From positions 620,001-684,000 of the forward strand of contig NZ_LSTV01000001.1 in assembly GCF_001644225.1 (NCBI RefSeq): 64,000 bases of DNA. Reading direction: 5' to 3'. Numbering within the stretch: position 1 is the first letter of the stretch; each line of letters starts with the position of its first letter. A program made the translations under genes and the position numbers. Shown one piece after another: positions 27,432-36,423 of the stretch. The notes under the pieces were generated by a model. That model saw only the letters and a program-made list of their open reading frames with translations, was not told the origin of the DNA and ran no database searches. This DNA is from Microbacterium oleivorans. GTDB taxonomy: Bacteria; Actinomycetota; Actinomycetes; Actinomycetales; Microbacteriaceae.

Positions 27432-28787
27432 GTGGCCACACGAGCACCTGAGAAGCAGCAGCACCAGGACGGGACCGCGGACGCGGCCCAGGACCAGGAT
27501 CTTTGCACGTACGTGCTGGACACCTCCGTCCTGCTGAGCGATCCGCGCGCGCTGTTCCGCTTCGCTGAGCATTCCGTCGTGCTGCCGGTCGTCGTCGTCA
27601 CGGAGCTCGAGCGCAAGCGTCACGATCCCGAGATCGGCTACTTCGCCCGCCAGGCCCTCCGCCACCTCGACGAGCTGCGGGTCGAACACGGCCGACTCGA
27701 CTTCCCCGTACCGGTCGGCGCCGGCGGGACGCTCCGCGTGGAGCTCACGAACACCGACCCCACCGTCCTCCCCGCGGGGATGCGGCTGGGCGACAACGAC
27801 ACCCGCATCCTCTCCGTCGCGATGCACCTGAGCCAGGAGGGTCAGGCGGTCACGGTCGTCTCGAAGGACCTCCCGATGCGGGTGAAGGCCGCCTCGCTCG
27901 GTCTGCACGCCGAGGAGTACCTGGCCGAACAGGCCGTCGACTCGGGATGGACCGGTATCGCCTCGATCGACCTGTCGGGCGACGAGGTCAGCGACCTCTA
28001 CGACAGCGAGGTGGGTGTCAGCGAGGACGTGCGCGGGCTCCCCGTCAACACCGGTCTCGTCATCCACTCCGAGCGCGGCTCCGCCCTCGGCCGGGTCACC
28101 GGCGACGGCTCCTACCGCCTCGTCCGGGGGGATCGCGACGTCTTCGGCCTGCACGGGCGTTCCGCCGAGCAGCGCATCGCCATCGACCTCCTGCTCGACC
28201 CGGAGGTCGGCATCGTCTCGCTGGGCGGCCGCGCCGGCACCGGCAAATCGGCCCTCGCCCTGTGCGCGGGACTGGAGTCGGTGCTCGAGAAGCAGCAGCA
28301 GAAGAAGATCATCGTCTTCCGGCCGCTGTTCGCGGTGGGCGGTCAGGAGCTCGGTTACCTGCCCGGCGACCAGCAGGAGAAGATGAATCCGTGGGGGCAG
28401 GCGGTCTTCGACACCCTCGGGTCCGTCGTCACCGGCAACGTCCTCGAGGAGGTCGTGGCGCGGGGGATGCTCGAGGTCATGCCGCTCACGCACATCCGCG
28501 GTCGGTCGCTCCACGATGCGTTCGTCATCGTCGACGAGGCCCAGTCGCTCGAGCGCAACGTCCTGCTGACGGTCCTCAGCCGCATCGGCCAGAACTCGCG
28601 CGTCGTCCTCACCCACGACGTGGGGCAGCGCGACAACCTGCGGGTCGGCCGTCACGACGGCATCGCGTCGGTCATCGAGACGCTGAAGGGCCACGACCTG
28701 TTCGGCCACGTGACCCTCGTGCGGTCGGAGCGCTCGGCGATCGCCGCACTCGTCACCGACCTGTTGGAGGCCGGCGAGCTGAGCTGA
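27432..28787 (+). CDS. PhoH-family ATPase with N-terminal PIN domain (PhoH2 type)
   Basis: A 451-residue two-domain protein. The PIN ribonuclease-like domain (about 24-160) shows acidic residues in [20 protein letters not shown] and [12 protein letters not shown]. The PhoH ATPase domain (about 230-450) has Walker A in [14 protein letters not shown] (near 265), Walker B in [11 protein letters not shown] (near 362) and [20 protein letters not shown]. In mycobacteria PhoH2 proteins act as sequence-specific RNA helicase/RNases. No upstream antitoxin-like ORF is recognisable, though the leader has unusual repeats. A strong terminator follows. Confidence 0.93.
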   Translation: MATRAPEKQQHQDGTADAAQDQDLCTYVLDTSVLLSDPRALFRFAEHSVVLPVVVVTELERKRHDPEIGYFARQALRHLDELRVEHGRLDFPVPVGAGGTLRVELTNTDPTVLPAGMRLGDNDTRILSVAMHLSQEGQAVTVVSKDLPMRVKAASLGLHAEEYLAEQAVDSGWTGIASIDLSGDEVSDLYDSEVGVSEDVRGLPVNTGLVIHSERGSALGRVTGDGSYRLVRGDRDVFGLHGRSAEQRIAIDLLLDPEVGIVSLGGRAGTGKSALALCAGLESVLEKQQQKKIIVFRPLFAVGGQELGYLPGDQQEKMNPWGQAVFDTLGSVVTGNVLEEVVARGMLEVMPLTHIRGRSLHDAFVIVDEAQSLERNVLLTVLSRIGQNSRVVLTHDVGQRDNLRVGRHDGIASVIETLKGHDLFGHVTLVRSERSAIAALVTDLLEAGELS

Positions 28788-28800
28788 CCCCGTCCGCACC

Positions 28801-28836
28801 GGCGACGCCCCCGACCGATCGGCCGGGGGCGTCGCC
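28801..28836. terminator. Bidirectional terminator between phoH and the response-regulator gene
   Basis: Perfect 12-bp arms GGCGACGCCCCC (28801-28812) and GGGGGCGTCGCC (28825-28836) with a 12-nt loop, between convergent genes. Confidence 0.82.
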
Positions 28837-28847
28837 GTGTCCGTCGC

Positions 28848-29504
28848 TCACTCCCAGCGGTAGCCCTCGCCCCGGACCGTCACGATGTGGTCGGCGCCGA
28901 GCTTCGCACGGAGGTAGCGCACGTAGACGTCGACGACGTTCGAGCCCGGGTCGAAGTCGAGACCCCAGACACGGCTCAGCAGCACCTCGCGCGTGAGGAC
29001 GTCGCCGGGGTTGCGCAGGAACTGCTCGGCGAGGGCGAACTCGCGGGACGACAGCTCGACGTCGCGTCCGTCGACGGTGGCGCGACGGCCGAGGATGTCG
29101 AGGGTCACCCCGCCGCGCGTGAGGGTGGTCGGCGCGCTCGCGGCGCTGTCGCGCAGGCGCGAGCGGACCCGCGCCATGAGCTCGGCGACCGCGAACGGCT
29201 TGGGGACGTAGTCGCTTGCCCCGGCATCCAACCCCTCGATCGTGTCGCTCGTGCCGCTGCGGGCCGTCAGCATGATCACCGGTGTCGTGTCGCCCGAGCC
29301 GCGCAGCTCGCGGAGGACGTCGAAACCGTCCATCGTCGGCAGCCCGACGTCGAGGACGATGAGGTCGATCTCGCCCGCCAGCGCGATCTCGAGGGCCTCG
29401 GGGCCGTCGTCGGCCCCCACGGCCTCGTAGCCCTCGGCGTGCACGGCGCGCGAGACGAGCGAGACGATGTGCGGTTCGTCGTCGACGATCAGGATGCGGG
29501 TCAT
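28848..29504 (-). CDS. OmpR/PhoB-family response regulator
   Basis: A 218-residue two-domain regulator. The receiver domain (1-118) has the acidic pocket DDE at 8-10, phospho-acceptor Asp 52 (LIVLDVGLP), a conserved Thr in MLTARSG and Lys in YVPKPF. The C-terminal winged helix (about 127-218) includes SSREFALAEQFLRNPGDVLTRE, the recognition helix NVVDVYVRYLRAKLG and the hairpin RGEGYRW. It is encoded after its kinase with a 4-nt overlap. Target genes unknown. Confidence 0.95.
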   Translation of the reverse strand: MTRILIVDDEPHIVSLVSRAVHAEGYEAVGADDGPEALEIALAGEIDLIVLDVGLPTMDGFDVLRELRGSGDTTPVIMLTARSGTSDTIEGLDAGASDYVPKPFAVAELMARVRSRLRDSAASAPTTLTRGGVTLDILGRRATVDGRDVELSSREFALAEQFLRNPGDVLTREVLLSRVWGLDFDPGSNVVDVYVRYLRAKLGADHIVTVRGEGYRWE

Positions 29505-30481
29505 TCAGTGGCCTCTCGCTGCAGGAGGACGTCGCCGGCGCGGATCGGGGACGGCAGGGCGCCCCGGGTGCCGGTCGGGATCTCCAGGGTGAACGTAGCA
29601 CCGCCGCCGGGGGTGTCCGCCACGGCGCAGTGCCCGCCGTGCGCCTTCGCGATCGCATCGACGATCGCGAGTCCCAGTCCGGAACCGCCGACGTGGCGCT
29701 TGCCGGTGCCGCGGTCGAAGCGGCGGAAGATGCGGTGACGGACGGCCGGGGGGATGCCGGGGCCGTGATCGCGCACCCAGAGCTGCGCGCCGCCGGCGTG
29801 GACGGCGCTACCGATCTCGATCGCGGTGCCGGCGGGGGAGTACTTGGTCGCGTTGTCGGCCAGCTGCAGCCATGCCTGCAGCAGGCGGTCGCCGTCGGCG
29901 CGGATGACCCCGTCCGCGCACTGCTCGACGCGCCACGCGTGATCGCCGATGACCCCGACCATCTCGAAGACCCGCTGCGTGAGGGCGGCCAGGTCCACGT
30001 CCCCCGTCGACAACTGCCCGCCCTCGACCGCGGCCAGCACGTCGATGTCGCCGATGAGGCGTGTCATGCGGTCCAGCTCCGCAATCCCGAGGGAGCGGAT
30101 CGCCTCGACGTCGTCGGGGTCGGCGGCATCCATCATCTCGAGGTGACCGCGCACGATCGTGATGGGCGTCTTCAGCTCGTGACGCACGTCGTCGAGCAGG
30201 CGTCGCTGGTTCTCGAACGCCCCCTCGACCGTGTCACCCGAGGGGAGGGATGCCGCACCCCGCCGTTCGAGCACGGCCCACCCCACGACGCCCACGCCCG
30301 CGAGGGCGGGGACGGCGGTCGCGCCCCACACGAGCGCCGTCCAGCCGGCTGCCTGCGGGGCGGTGAGCAGGACGACGACGAACGCTGCCGCACCCACTCC
30401 GACGAGGCCCGCCGCGGCGACCGCGAGAAGGATCCCGAGTCCCGGCGTGCCCCGTCGCGGTGGTGCGGCGGCGCTGTTCAC
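29501..30481 (-). CDS. Sensor histidine kinase
   Basis: A 326-residue membrane kinase with two helices (about 16-39 and 48-70) and almost no extracytoplasmic loop between them, so the signal is likely sensed within the membrane or cytoplasm. The HisKA domain has phospho-His 101 in DDVRHELKTPITIVRGHLEMM. The HATPase_c domain has the N box DNATKYSPAG, the G1 box RDHGPGIPP and the G2 box GGSGLGLAIV. It has no HAMP domain. It overlaps the response-regulator gene, giving one regulatory unit. Confidence 0.94.
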   Translation of the reverse strand: MNSAAAPPRRGTPGLGILLAVAAAGLVGVGAAAFVVVLLTAPQAAGWTALVWGATAVPALAGVGVVGWAVLERRGAASLPSGDTVEGAFENQRRLLDDVRHELKTPITIVRGHLEMMDAADPDDVEAIRSLGIAELDRMTRLIGDIDVLAAVEGGQLSTGDVDLAALTQRVFEMVGVIGDHAWRVEQCADGVIRADGDRLLQAWLQLADNATKYSPAGTAIEIGSAVHAGGAQLWVRDHGPGIPPAVRHRIFRRFDRGTGKRHVGGSGLGLAIVDAIAKAHGGHCAVADTPGGGATFTLEIPTGTRGALPSPIRAGDVLLQREATE

Positions 30482-30487
30482 GCTCCG

Positions 30488-30493
30488 ATTATC
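30488..30493 (-). promoter_or_regulatory. -10 box of the two-component operon (leaderless type)
   Basis: Minus-strand GATAAT (one mismatch to TATAAT), 6 nt, then GTG at 30481. The box overlaps the fumC stop codon. Confidence 0.5.
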
Positions 30494-31889
30494 AACCAGG
30501 GTGGGTCATCGAGAGGAGGTCGAGCTTCTCGTCGAGCTGCTGCTCGGTGAGCTCGCCCCGTTCGACGTACCCGAGCTCGATCACCGCGTCGCGCACCGTG
30601 ATCCCCTTGGCGACCGAGTGCTTCGCGATCTTCGCGGCGGCCTCGTAGCCGATGAGCTTGTTGAGCGGGGTCACGATCGACGGCGACATGCCCGCGTAGG
30701 CGGCCGCGCGCTCCTCGTTCGCCACGAGACCCGACACGGTCTTGTCGGCGAGGACCCGCATCGCGTTGGAGAGCAGTCGGATCGACTCGAGCAGGGCCGT
30801 GCCCATGACGGGGATCGCGACGTTGAGTTCGAAGGACCCGGATGCCCCGGCCCAGGCGACCGTCGCGTCGTTGCCGATGACGCGGGCGGCGACCATGAGG
30901 GTCGCCTCCGGGACGACCGGGTTGACCTTGCCCGGCATGATCGACGAGCCCGGTTGCAGGTCGGGGATGTGGAGCTCGCCGAGACCGGTGTTCGGCCCCG
31001 ATCCCATCCAGCGGATGTCGTTGTTGATCTTCGTCAGCGAGACGGCGATGGTACGCAGGGCACCCGAGGCCTCGACGAGCCCGTCGCGGTTGGCCTGTGC
31101 CTCGAAGTGGTCCTTCGCCTCGGTGATCGGCAGTTCGGTCTCGGCCGCGAGCAGCGCGATGACCTTCTGCGGGAACCCGAGGGGCGTGTTGATGCCGGTG
31201 CCGACGGCGGTGCCGCCGAGCGGGACCTCGCCGACGCGGGGGAGGACCGACTGCACGCGCTCGATGCCGAGACGCATCTGACGCGCGTACCCGCCGAACT
31301 CCTGGCCGAGCGTGACCGGGGTGGCGTCCATCAGGTGGGTGCGGCCGCTCTTGACGACGCTCTTCCACGCCTCGGCCTTCTCCTCGAGCGCCACGGCGAG
31401 GTGGTCGAGGGCGGGGATGAGGTCGTCGATCAGGGCCTGCGTGACGGCGATGTGGACCGACGTGGGGAACACGTCGTTCGACGACTGCGAGGCGTTGACG
31501 TGGTCGTTGGGGTGGACGGGAGCGCCGAGCTTGCGGGTCGCGAGGGTGGCGAGCACCTCGTTCATGTTCATGTTCGAGGAGGTGCCCGAGCCGGTCTGGT
31601 ACGTGTCCACCGGGAAGTGCTCGTCGTACGCGCCGGTGACGACCTCGTCCGCCGCCCAGGCGATCGCGTCGGCGATGGCGCCGTCGAGGGTGCCGAGCTC
31701 CTTGTTGGCGAGCGCGGCCGCCTTCTTGATGCGTGCCAGGGCCGCGATCTGCGTCGACTCGAGGCCGGAGCCCGAGATCGGGAAGTTCTCCACCGCGCGC
31801 TGGGTCTGCGCGGCGTAGAGCGCGTCCTTCGGAACACGCACCTCGCCCATCGTGTCGTGCTCGATGCGGTACTCGGTCGGCTCAGTCAT
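30492..31889 (-). CDS. fumC: Class II fumarate hydratase
   Basis: Iron-independent hydration of fumarate to (S)-malate in the TCA cycle. The 465 residues show the superfamily signature [15 protein letters not shown] (near 314), the [15 protein letters not shown] substrate loop (near 98), [16 protein letters not shown] and [30 protein letters not shown] site precedes the ATG. It follows the carbonic anhydrase by 47 bp, consistent with the actinobacterial xseA-xseB-DUF4245-fumC neighbourhood. Confidence 0.97.
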   Translation of the reverse strand: MTEPTEYRIEHDTMGEVRVPKDALYAAQTQRAVENFPISGSGLESTQIAALARIKKAAALANKELGTLDGAIADAIAWAADEVVTGAYDEHFPVDTYQTGSGTSSNMNMNEVLATLATRKLGAPVHPNDHVNASQSSNDVFPTSVHIAVTQALIDDLIPALDHLAVALEEKAEAWKSVVKSGRTHLMDATPVTLGQEFGGYARQMRLGIERVQSVLPRVGEVPLGGTAVGTGINTPLGFPQKVIALLAAETELPITEAKDHFEAQANRDGLVEASGALRTIAVSLTKINNDIRWMGSGPNTGLGELHIPDLQPGSSIMPGKVNPVVPEATLMVAARVIGNDATVAWAGASGSFELNVAIPVMGTALLESIRLLSNAMRVLADKTVSGLVANEERAAAYAGMSPSIVTPLNKLIGYEAAAKIAKHSVAKGITVRDAVIELGYVERGELTEQQLDEKLDLLSMTHPG

Positions 31890-31936
31890 GGTCGTTCACG
31901 TCCTCGTTTCAGTGACTGTCGTGCGGGGTGTTGAGC

Positions 31937-32572
31937 TCAGGCGACGTCGCCCACGACGACGTCGGGGATCGCCGTGCCGTCGGCGAGGCGGTAGTTGGCG
32001 CCGACGATCGCGACGCGACCCTCCGCGACGGCCTCGCTGATGAGCTCGGACGAGCGCAGGATGCCGGCGACGGTGTCGCGGAGGTGCTCGCGGCCGACCT
32101 CTTCGGCATCCACCGTATGCGCCGTGGCGCCCTCGTGGGCGGTGAGCACGCGTCGGACGGCCGGGACGATGGGGGCCACCTGTCGCCAGATGTTCGCGGG
32201 CAGGGCGGGCGCATCCGCCGCGGTCGAGTCGATGGCCGCGCGCACGGCGCCGCATTCGTCGTGGCCGAGGACGACGATGAGCGGGACGTTCAGCACGGCG
32301 ACGGCGTACTCGAGGCTGCCGACGACCGAGTCGGAGACGACCTGGCCGGCGTTGCGGATGACGAACAGGTCACCGAGGCCCTCGTCGAAGATGATCTCGG
32401 CGGCCAGTCGCGAGTCGGAGCAGCCGAACAGGGCAGCGGTCGGACGCTGCGCGTGTGCGAGTTCGTGACGGCGTTCGGCGTCCTGCCGGGGATGCCGCGG
32501 CTCACCGGCGACGAATCTCCGGTTGCCCTCCAGCATGGCCGTCCAGACGTCTGCGGGGGTCGTCGTGCTCAA
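31937..32572 (-). CDS. Beta-class carbonic anhydrase
   Basis: Zinc enzyme interconverting CO2 and bicarbonate. The 211 residues hold all zinc and catalytic residues: Cys 51, Asp 53 and Arg 55 in GCSDSR, then His 104 and Cys 107 in GHDECGAV. The TTG start is supported by an AGAGGAG site 5 nt upstream and by a TTGA overlap with the DUF4245 stop. The bicarbonate could feed PEP carboxylase and other carboxylases. Confidence 0.94.
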   Translation of the reverse strand: MSTTTPADVWTAMLEGNRRFVAGEPRHPRQDAERRHELAHAQRPTAALFGCSDSRLAAEIIFDEGLGDLFVIRNAGQVVSDSVVGSLEYAVAVLNVPLIVVLGHDECGAVRAAIDSTAADAPALPANIWRQVAPIVPAVRRVLTAHEGATAHTVDAEEVGREHLRDTVAGILRSSELISEAVAEGRVAIVGANYRLADGTAIPDVVVGDVA

Positions 32573-33192
32573 CGGAGCTCCTCTCTCAGGGTGCGGATCT
32601 GGTCGCCCAGGCTCGCGGCGACGGTCTCGGCGGCGCCGCGGTCAGTGGAGGCGGCCAGGCCGATGACGACGGTGTCGGTGCCCGCCGTGGTGGCGAGGGC
32701 GTAGTCGATGGTGTCGACGGCGCTGGGGAGGTCGTAGACGTCCCACTCGATGCCGTCGATCGTGGTCGTCCCGGTCGGGGCGTACCCGCCGAGCTCCCGC
32801 GAGACCCAGCCCTCCGGCGGGGCGAAGGCCTGCGTCACCTCGACGTAGCCGGTCGACGGCGCGTAGACGACGCGCCATTCGCCGCCCTCGACCTTCGCGG
32901 AGTTCGCGCGCCACTCGTCGGGCGCGGTGGGGACGATCACACCGTGCCCGGCGGTCCGCTCCGCCTCTGCGGCGGCGGCGGGGACGTCGGCCTCGGGGAT
33001 GTCGGCGGGAGTGCCGCGGGGGACCCCGAGGTAGACGACGGCCATGATGCCGACGCACACAATGAGCGCGGCGATGAGGTTGCGGAAGGTCTTGCTCGAG
33101 CGGTAGCGCTCGGAGGCTGCGGCTTTGCGCGCGGCGGTCTCCTCCGGCGTCTCGGGTCGGCCGAGCTCGGCGACGATGCGGGGCCGGGCCAT
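32569..33192 (-). CDS. DUF4245 domain-containing membrane protein
   Basis: A 207-residue protein with a cytoplasmic N-terminus, one helix (about 37-56, LIAALIVCVGIMAVVYLGV), and a secreted-side domain with the DUF4245 pattern (W-R-A-N-S-A near 96, WRVVYAPSTGYVEVTQA, then ATTAGTDTVVIGLAS). Function unknown. The ATG overlaps the xseB stop (TGATG) and its stop overlaps the carbonic anhydrase start, so it sits inside a coupled operon. Confidence 0.88.
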   Translation of the reverse strand: MARPRIVAELGRPETPEETAARKAAASERYRSSKTFRNLIAALIVCVGIMAVVYLGVPRGTPADIPEADVPAAAAEAERTAGHGVIVPTAPDEWRANSAKVEGGEWRVVYAPSTGYVEVTQAFAPPEGWVSRELGGYAPTGTTTIDGIEWDVYDLPSAVDTIDYALATTAGTDTVVIGLAASTDRGAAETVAASLGDQIRTLREELR

Positions 33193-33413
33193 CAGGGCGC
33201 CGTTCCGCCGTCGGGACGCGCCTCGTCGAGGCGTCGCTTCGCGCCGAGCAGCCATTCCTCGCAGCGGGCGGCGAGGGCCTCGCCGCGGGTCCAGAGGGCG
33301 AGCGACTCCTCGAGGGTGGGGGAGCCCTGCTCCAGCTGTGCGACCACCTGCACGAGTTCGTCGCGGGCCTGCTCGAAGGAGAGGGTCGACACATCCCCGG
33401 CGTCGGTCGTCAT
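33192..33413 (-). CDS. xseB: Exodeoxyribonuclease VII small subunit
   Basis: A 73-residue helical protein that joins XseA to form the single-strand-specific exonuclease VII. The family core is [48 protein letters not shown] 33413 gives the usual length; the in-frame ATG at 33422 is an alternative, because the GGAGG lies only 2 nt before 33413. It lies 22 bp after xseA and overlaps the DUF4245 start. Confidence 0.95.
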   Translation of the reverse strand: MTTDAGDVSTLSFEQARDELVQVVAQLEQGSPTLEESLALWTRGEALAARCEEWLLGAKRRLDEARPDGGTAP

Positions 33414-33435
33414 GGCCTCCATCCTAGTTCGCGGG

Positions 33436-34719
33436 TCACGGGCCTTCCGCCCCGGCCTCCGACACCTCGCCGGACGAGCGCGCCGCGAAGGAGCCGCGAC
33501 CGACGGTGACGACGACGTCCGTGCCGACGGGGGCCTGCGCGGCGTCGCGGACGATGGCGCCGCCCGGGAGGTGCGCGATCGCGTACCCGCGGTCGAGGGT
33601 CGCACCGGGGGAGAGGGCGCGCAGCGACGCCCGCAGCTCCGCCGTCGTGCGGGCCGCGGCATCCCATCGCCGTCGCATGACGTCGCGCCCGCGCGACGAC
33701 AGCGCCACGACCTCCTGGGCGCGACCGGTGAGCATCGACTCGGGGTCCCGCAGCACGGGACGCGAGCGCAGCTGGGCGAGCGCGGCGATGTCGTGCGACA
33801 CGCGCTGGGTCAGGCGTGTGCGGGCGCGGCTGCGCAGCTGTTGGACGAGCGCGCGCTGCTCGGACACGTCGGGCACGACGCGCTTGGCCGCGTCGGTCGG
33901 GGTCGACGCGCGCAGGTCGGCGACCTCGTCGAGGAGCGGATGGTCGTTCTCGTGTCCGATCGCCGAGACGACGGGGGTGGATGCCGCGGCCACCGCGCGC
34001 ACCAGGCGCTCATCGCTGAACCCCAGCAGCGACTGCGGGTCGCCGCCGCCGCGGGCGATGATGATGACGTCGACCTCGGGATCGGCGTCGAGGGTGCGGA
34101 GGGCGGCGAGGGTCTCGGGGACGCAGCGGTCGCCCTGGACGGCGGCGTACACGGTGCGGAAGACGACGTGCGGCCAGCGCAGCTCGGCGTTGCGGTGCAC
34201 GTCCTTCTCGGCGTCGCTGCGCTCGCCCGTGATCAGTCCGATCACGTGGGGGAGGAAGGGGAGGGGCTTCTTGCGTGCGGGATCGAACAGTCCCTCGGCC
34301 CGGAGCGTGGCGCGGAGGCGTTCGAGCCGCTCGAGCTGGTCGCCGAGGCCCGTGTGGCGCATCGACGAGACCGTGAAGGTGAAATCTCCGGTCTTCGTGA
34401 AGTAGTCCGCCTTGATGCAGGCGATCACGCGGTCGCCGATCTTCAGGTCGTCGGGGGTGCGCTGCAGCGTCGAGGACCACATCCGGAACGAGAGCATGCC
34501 GTCGCCGGCGGCATCCTTCAGGCGCCCGAAGACATGACCGCCCCGCAGGTTCCAGGCCGTGATCTCGCCCTCGACCCAGACCGATCCCCACTTCTGGACG
34601 AAGTCGCGGATGGTCTCGTTCAGGCGGGAGACCGAGGTCGGGGTGTCGGGGGAGGAGTCCCGCGGGTGCACGGCGTCCGGCGGCGGGACGGCGCCCGGCT
34701 CGGTCTGGAAAGTCGTCAC
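33436..34719 (-). CDS. xseA: Exodeoxyribonuclease VII large subunit
   Basis: Catalytic subunit of exonuclease VII, which degrades single-stranded DNA from both ends into oligonucleotides. The 427 residues start with an OB-fold domain (about 28-125, [22 protein letters not shown]), followed by the catalytic domain with [41 protein letters not shown] and [27 protein letters not shown], then a helical C-terminal region ending in LDRGYAI. Start GTG 34719 (or 34725) lies about 60 bp from divergent ispH. Confidence 0.96.
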   Translation of the reverse strand: MTTFQTEPGAVPPPDAVHPRDSSPDTPTSVSRLNETIRDFVQKWGSVWVEGEITAWNLRGGHVFGRLKDAAGDGMLSFRMWSSTLQRTPDDLKIGDRVIACIKADYFTKTGDFTFTVSSMRHTGLGDQLERLERLRATLRAEGLFDPARKKPLPFLPHVIGLITGERSDAEKDVHRNAELRWPHVVFRTVYAAVQGDRCVPETLAALRTLDADPEVDVIIIARGGGDPQSLLGFSDERLVRAVAAASTPVVSAIGHENDHPLLDEVADLRASTPTDAAKRVVPDVSEQRALVQQLRSRARTRLTQRVSHDIAALAQLRSRPVLRDPESMLTGRAQEVVALSSRGRDVMRRRWDAAARTTAELRASLRALSPGATLDRGYAIAHLPGGAIVRDAAQAPVGTDVVVTVGRGSFAARSSGEVSEAGAEGP

Positions 34720-34765
34720 GGACACCCATCTTGCTGCACACGTCCCCCACCCAGCCGGGGCTTCG

Positions 34766-34771
34766 TACAAT
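34766..34771 (+). promoter_or_regulatory. -10 box of ispH (leaderless type)
   Basis: TACAAT, one base from consensus, then CGAGGG (6 nt), then GTG at 34778. Confidence 0.55.
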
Positions 34772-34777
34772 CGAGGG

Positions 34778-35839
34778 GTGACCTCACCTGCCGTTTCGCT
34801 GCCGATGCCCCGAATCCCGGGAGCCCGCGGGCGGCTCGTCGACCTCCCCGTCCAGGGCTCCAAGCGCGTCCTCCTCGCCGCTCCGCGCGGCTACTGCGCG
34901 GGCGTGGACCGCGCCGTCATCGCGGTGGAGAAGGCGCTCGAGCGCTACGGCGCGCCCGTCTACGTGCGCAAGCAGATCGTCCACAACATCCACGTCGTGA
35001 CCGAGCTCGAGTCGATGGGCGCGATCTTCGTCGACGAGGTCGACGAGGTCCCGGAGGGCGCGCACGTCGTCTTCAGCGCGCACGGCGTCTCGCCCGCGGT
35101 CGTGAACGCCGCCGCCGACCGCGGACTGCAGGCCATCGACGCGACCTGCCCGCTCGTCACAAAGGTGCACCGCGAGGCCGTGCGGTTCGCACGCGACGAC
35201 TTCGAGATCCTCCTCATCGGGCACGACGGTCACGAAGAGGTCGAGGGGACCGCCGGTGAGGCGCCCGACCACGTCACCGTCGTCAACTCGCCCGAAGAGG
35301 CCGACACCGTCGAGGTGAAGGACCCCGACAAGGTCGTGTGGCTCTCGCAGACGACGCTGTCGGTCGACGAGACGATGGACACCGTCCGCCGCCTCCGCGA
35401 GCGGTTCCCCAACCTCCAGGACCCGCCCTCCGACGACATCTGCTACGCGACGCAGAACCGTCAGGTCGCGATCAAGAAGGTCGCGAGGGATGCCGACCTC
35501 GTCATCGTCGTGGGCTCGGCCAACTCGTCCAACAGCGTCCGGCTCGTCGAGGTCGCCCTCGAGTACGGCGCGAAGGCGGCGTACCGCGTCGACTACGCCC
35601 ACGAGATCAAGCAGGAGTGGCTCGACGGCGTCGAGACCGTCGGTGTCACCTCGGGCGCGTCGGTCCCCGAGGTGCTCGTGACCGAGGTCCTCGAGGACCT
35701 CGCCGGCGCGGGGTACCGGGATGTCGCCGAGGTGAAGACGGCGGAGGAGGACCTCATGTTCTCGCTGCCGAAGGAACTCCGTCAGGACCGCTCCGGCCGC
35801 CCCGACGACCGTGCCCTCGGGGGACGGACCCGCCCGTGA
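34778..35839 (+). CDS. ispH: 4-hydroxy-3-methylbut-2-enyl diphosphate reductase
   Basis: Last enzyme of the MEP pathway, reducing HMBPP to IPP and DMAPP with a 4Fe-4S cluster. The 353 residues include an N-terminal extension of about 27, then cluster cysteines in [11 protein letters not shown] (near 39), [11 protein letters not shown] (near 127) and [10 protein letters not shown] (near 225), plus the catalytic Glu region in [22 protein letters not shown] closes the active site. The GTG start is set by the -10 box. It overlaps the DUF6264 gene (GTGA). Confidence 0.96.
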   Translation: MTSPAVSLPMPRIPGARGRLVDLPVQGSKRVLLAAPRGYCAGVDRAVIAVEKALERYGAPVYVRKQIVHNIHVVTELESMGAIFVDEVDEVPEGAHVVFSAHGVSPAVVNAAADRGLQAIDATCPLVTKVHREAVRFARDDFEILLIGHDGHEEVEGTAGEAPDHVTVVNSPEEADTVEVKDPDKVVWLSQTTLSVDETMDTVRRLRERFPNLQDPPSDDICYATQNRQVAIKKVARDADLVIVVGSANSSNSVRLVEVALEYGAKAAYRVDYAHEIKQEWLDGVETVGVTSGASVPEVLVTEVLEDLAGAGYRDVAEVKTAEEDLMFSLPKELRQDRSGRPDDRALGGRTRP

Positions 35840-36360
35840 GCGACGACCCCCGACCGCGACCGCAGTACGGGGAGTACGCGACGCCCGAGCAGCAGCGCGC
35901 CGCGACCCGGCAGCCGGAGCCGGAACCGGCGGCACCCGTCGACCCGCCGCATCCGCCCACCGCCCCGGCGACGACCGTGGCGGCCCGTCCGACGCGGATG
36001 GCGGACCGCATCATCACCGTGGCGCTCCTGGCCTACGGCCTCGTGACCGTCATCGGCGCGATCCCGCAACTCGTGGACTTCACGTCGTTCGCGAAGACCT
36101 GGATGGAGGTCGCCGGCGTCGACGGGGAGTTCACCAACACGGCGCAGGGCGCGCTGTGGGGCGGGGTCGGCGCGACCGTCTTCGCGGTGGGCTGGGTTCT
36201 CACCGCGGGGTTGTCGTGGTGGTCGCTCGCGAAGGGCCGCGCGAGCTGGTGGATCCCGCTCGTCGGCGCCATCGTCACGTTCGTGATCGTGAGCGTCTGC
36301 CTCGCGATCCCGATCTTCGGCGACCCGGGCCTCGTGCGGGGCCTCGCGCTCGGTTCCTAA
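35836..36360 (+). CDS. DUF6264-type membrane protein
   Basis: A 174-residue protein with a Pro/Gln/Glu-rich cytoplasmic N-terminus (about 1-50, opening with [14 protein letters not shown]), then about three hydrophobic segments (57-77, 105-130, 137-162). The [15 protein letters not shown] start is characteristic of a Microbacteriaceae family near ispH. Function unknown. It is coupled to ispH by the GTGA overlap. Confidence 0.78.
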   Translation: MSDDPRPRPQYGEYATPEQQRAATRQPEPEPAAPVDPPHPPTAPATTVAARPTRMADRIITVALLAYGLVTVIGAIPQLVDFTSFAKTWMEVAGVDGEFTNTAQGALWGGVGATVFAVGWVLTAGLSWWSLAKGRASWWIPLVGAIVTFVIVSVCLAIPIFGDPGLVRGLALGS

Positions 36361-36423
36361 CACCTGGTACTTTTACGGCTGCTGCGGGTGTTCCCTCGCG
36401 TGCGTCATCTCGGGAGGGGAATC

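Noticed and set aside
27327..28799. 490-residue open frame antisense to phoH
   Set aside because: Shadow of an intact PIN-PhoH gene; no motif of its own.
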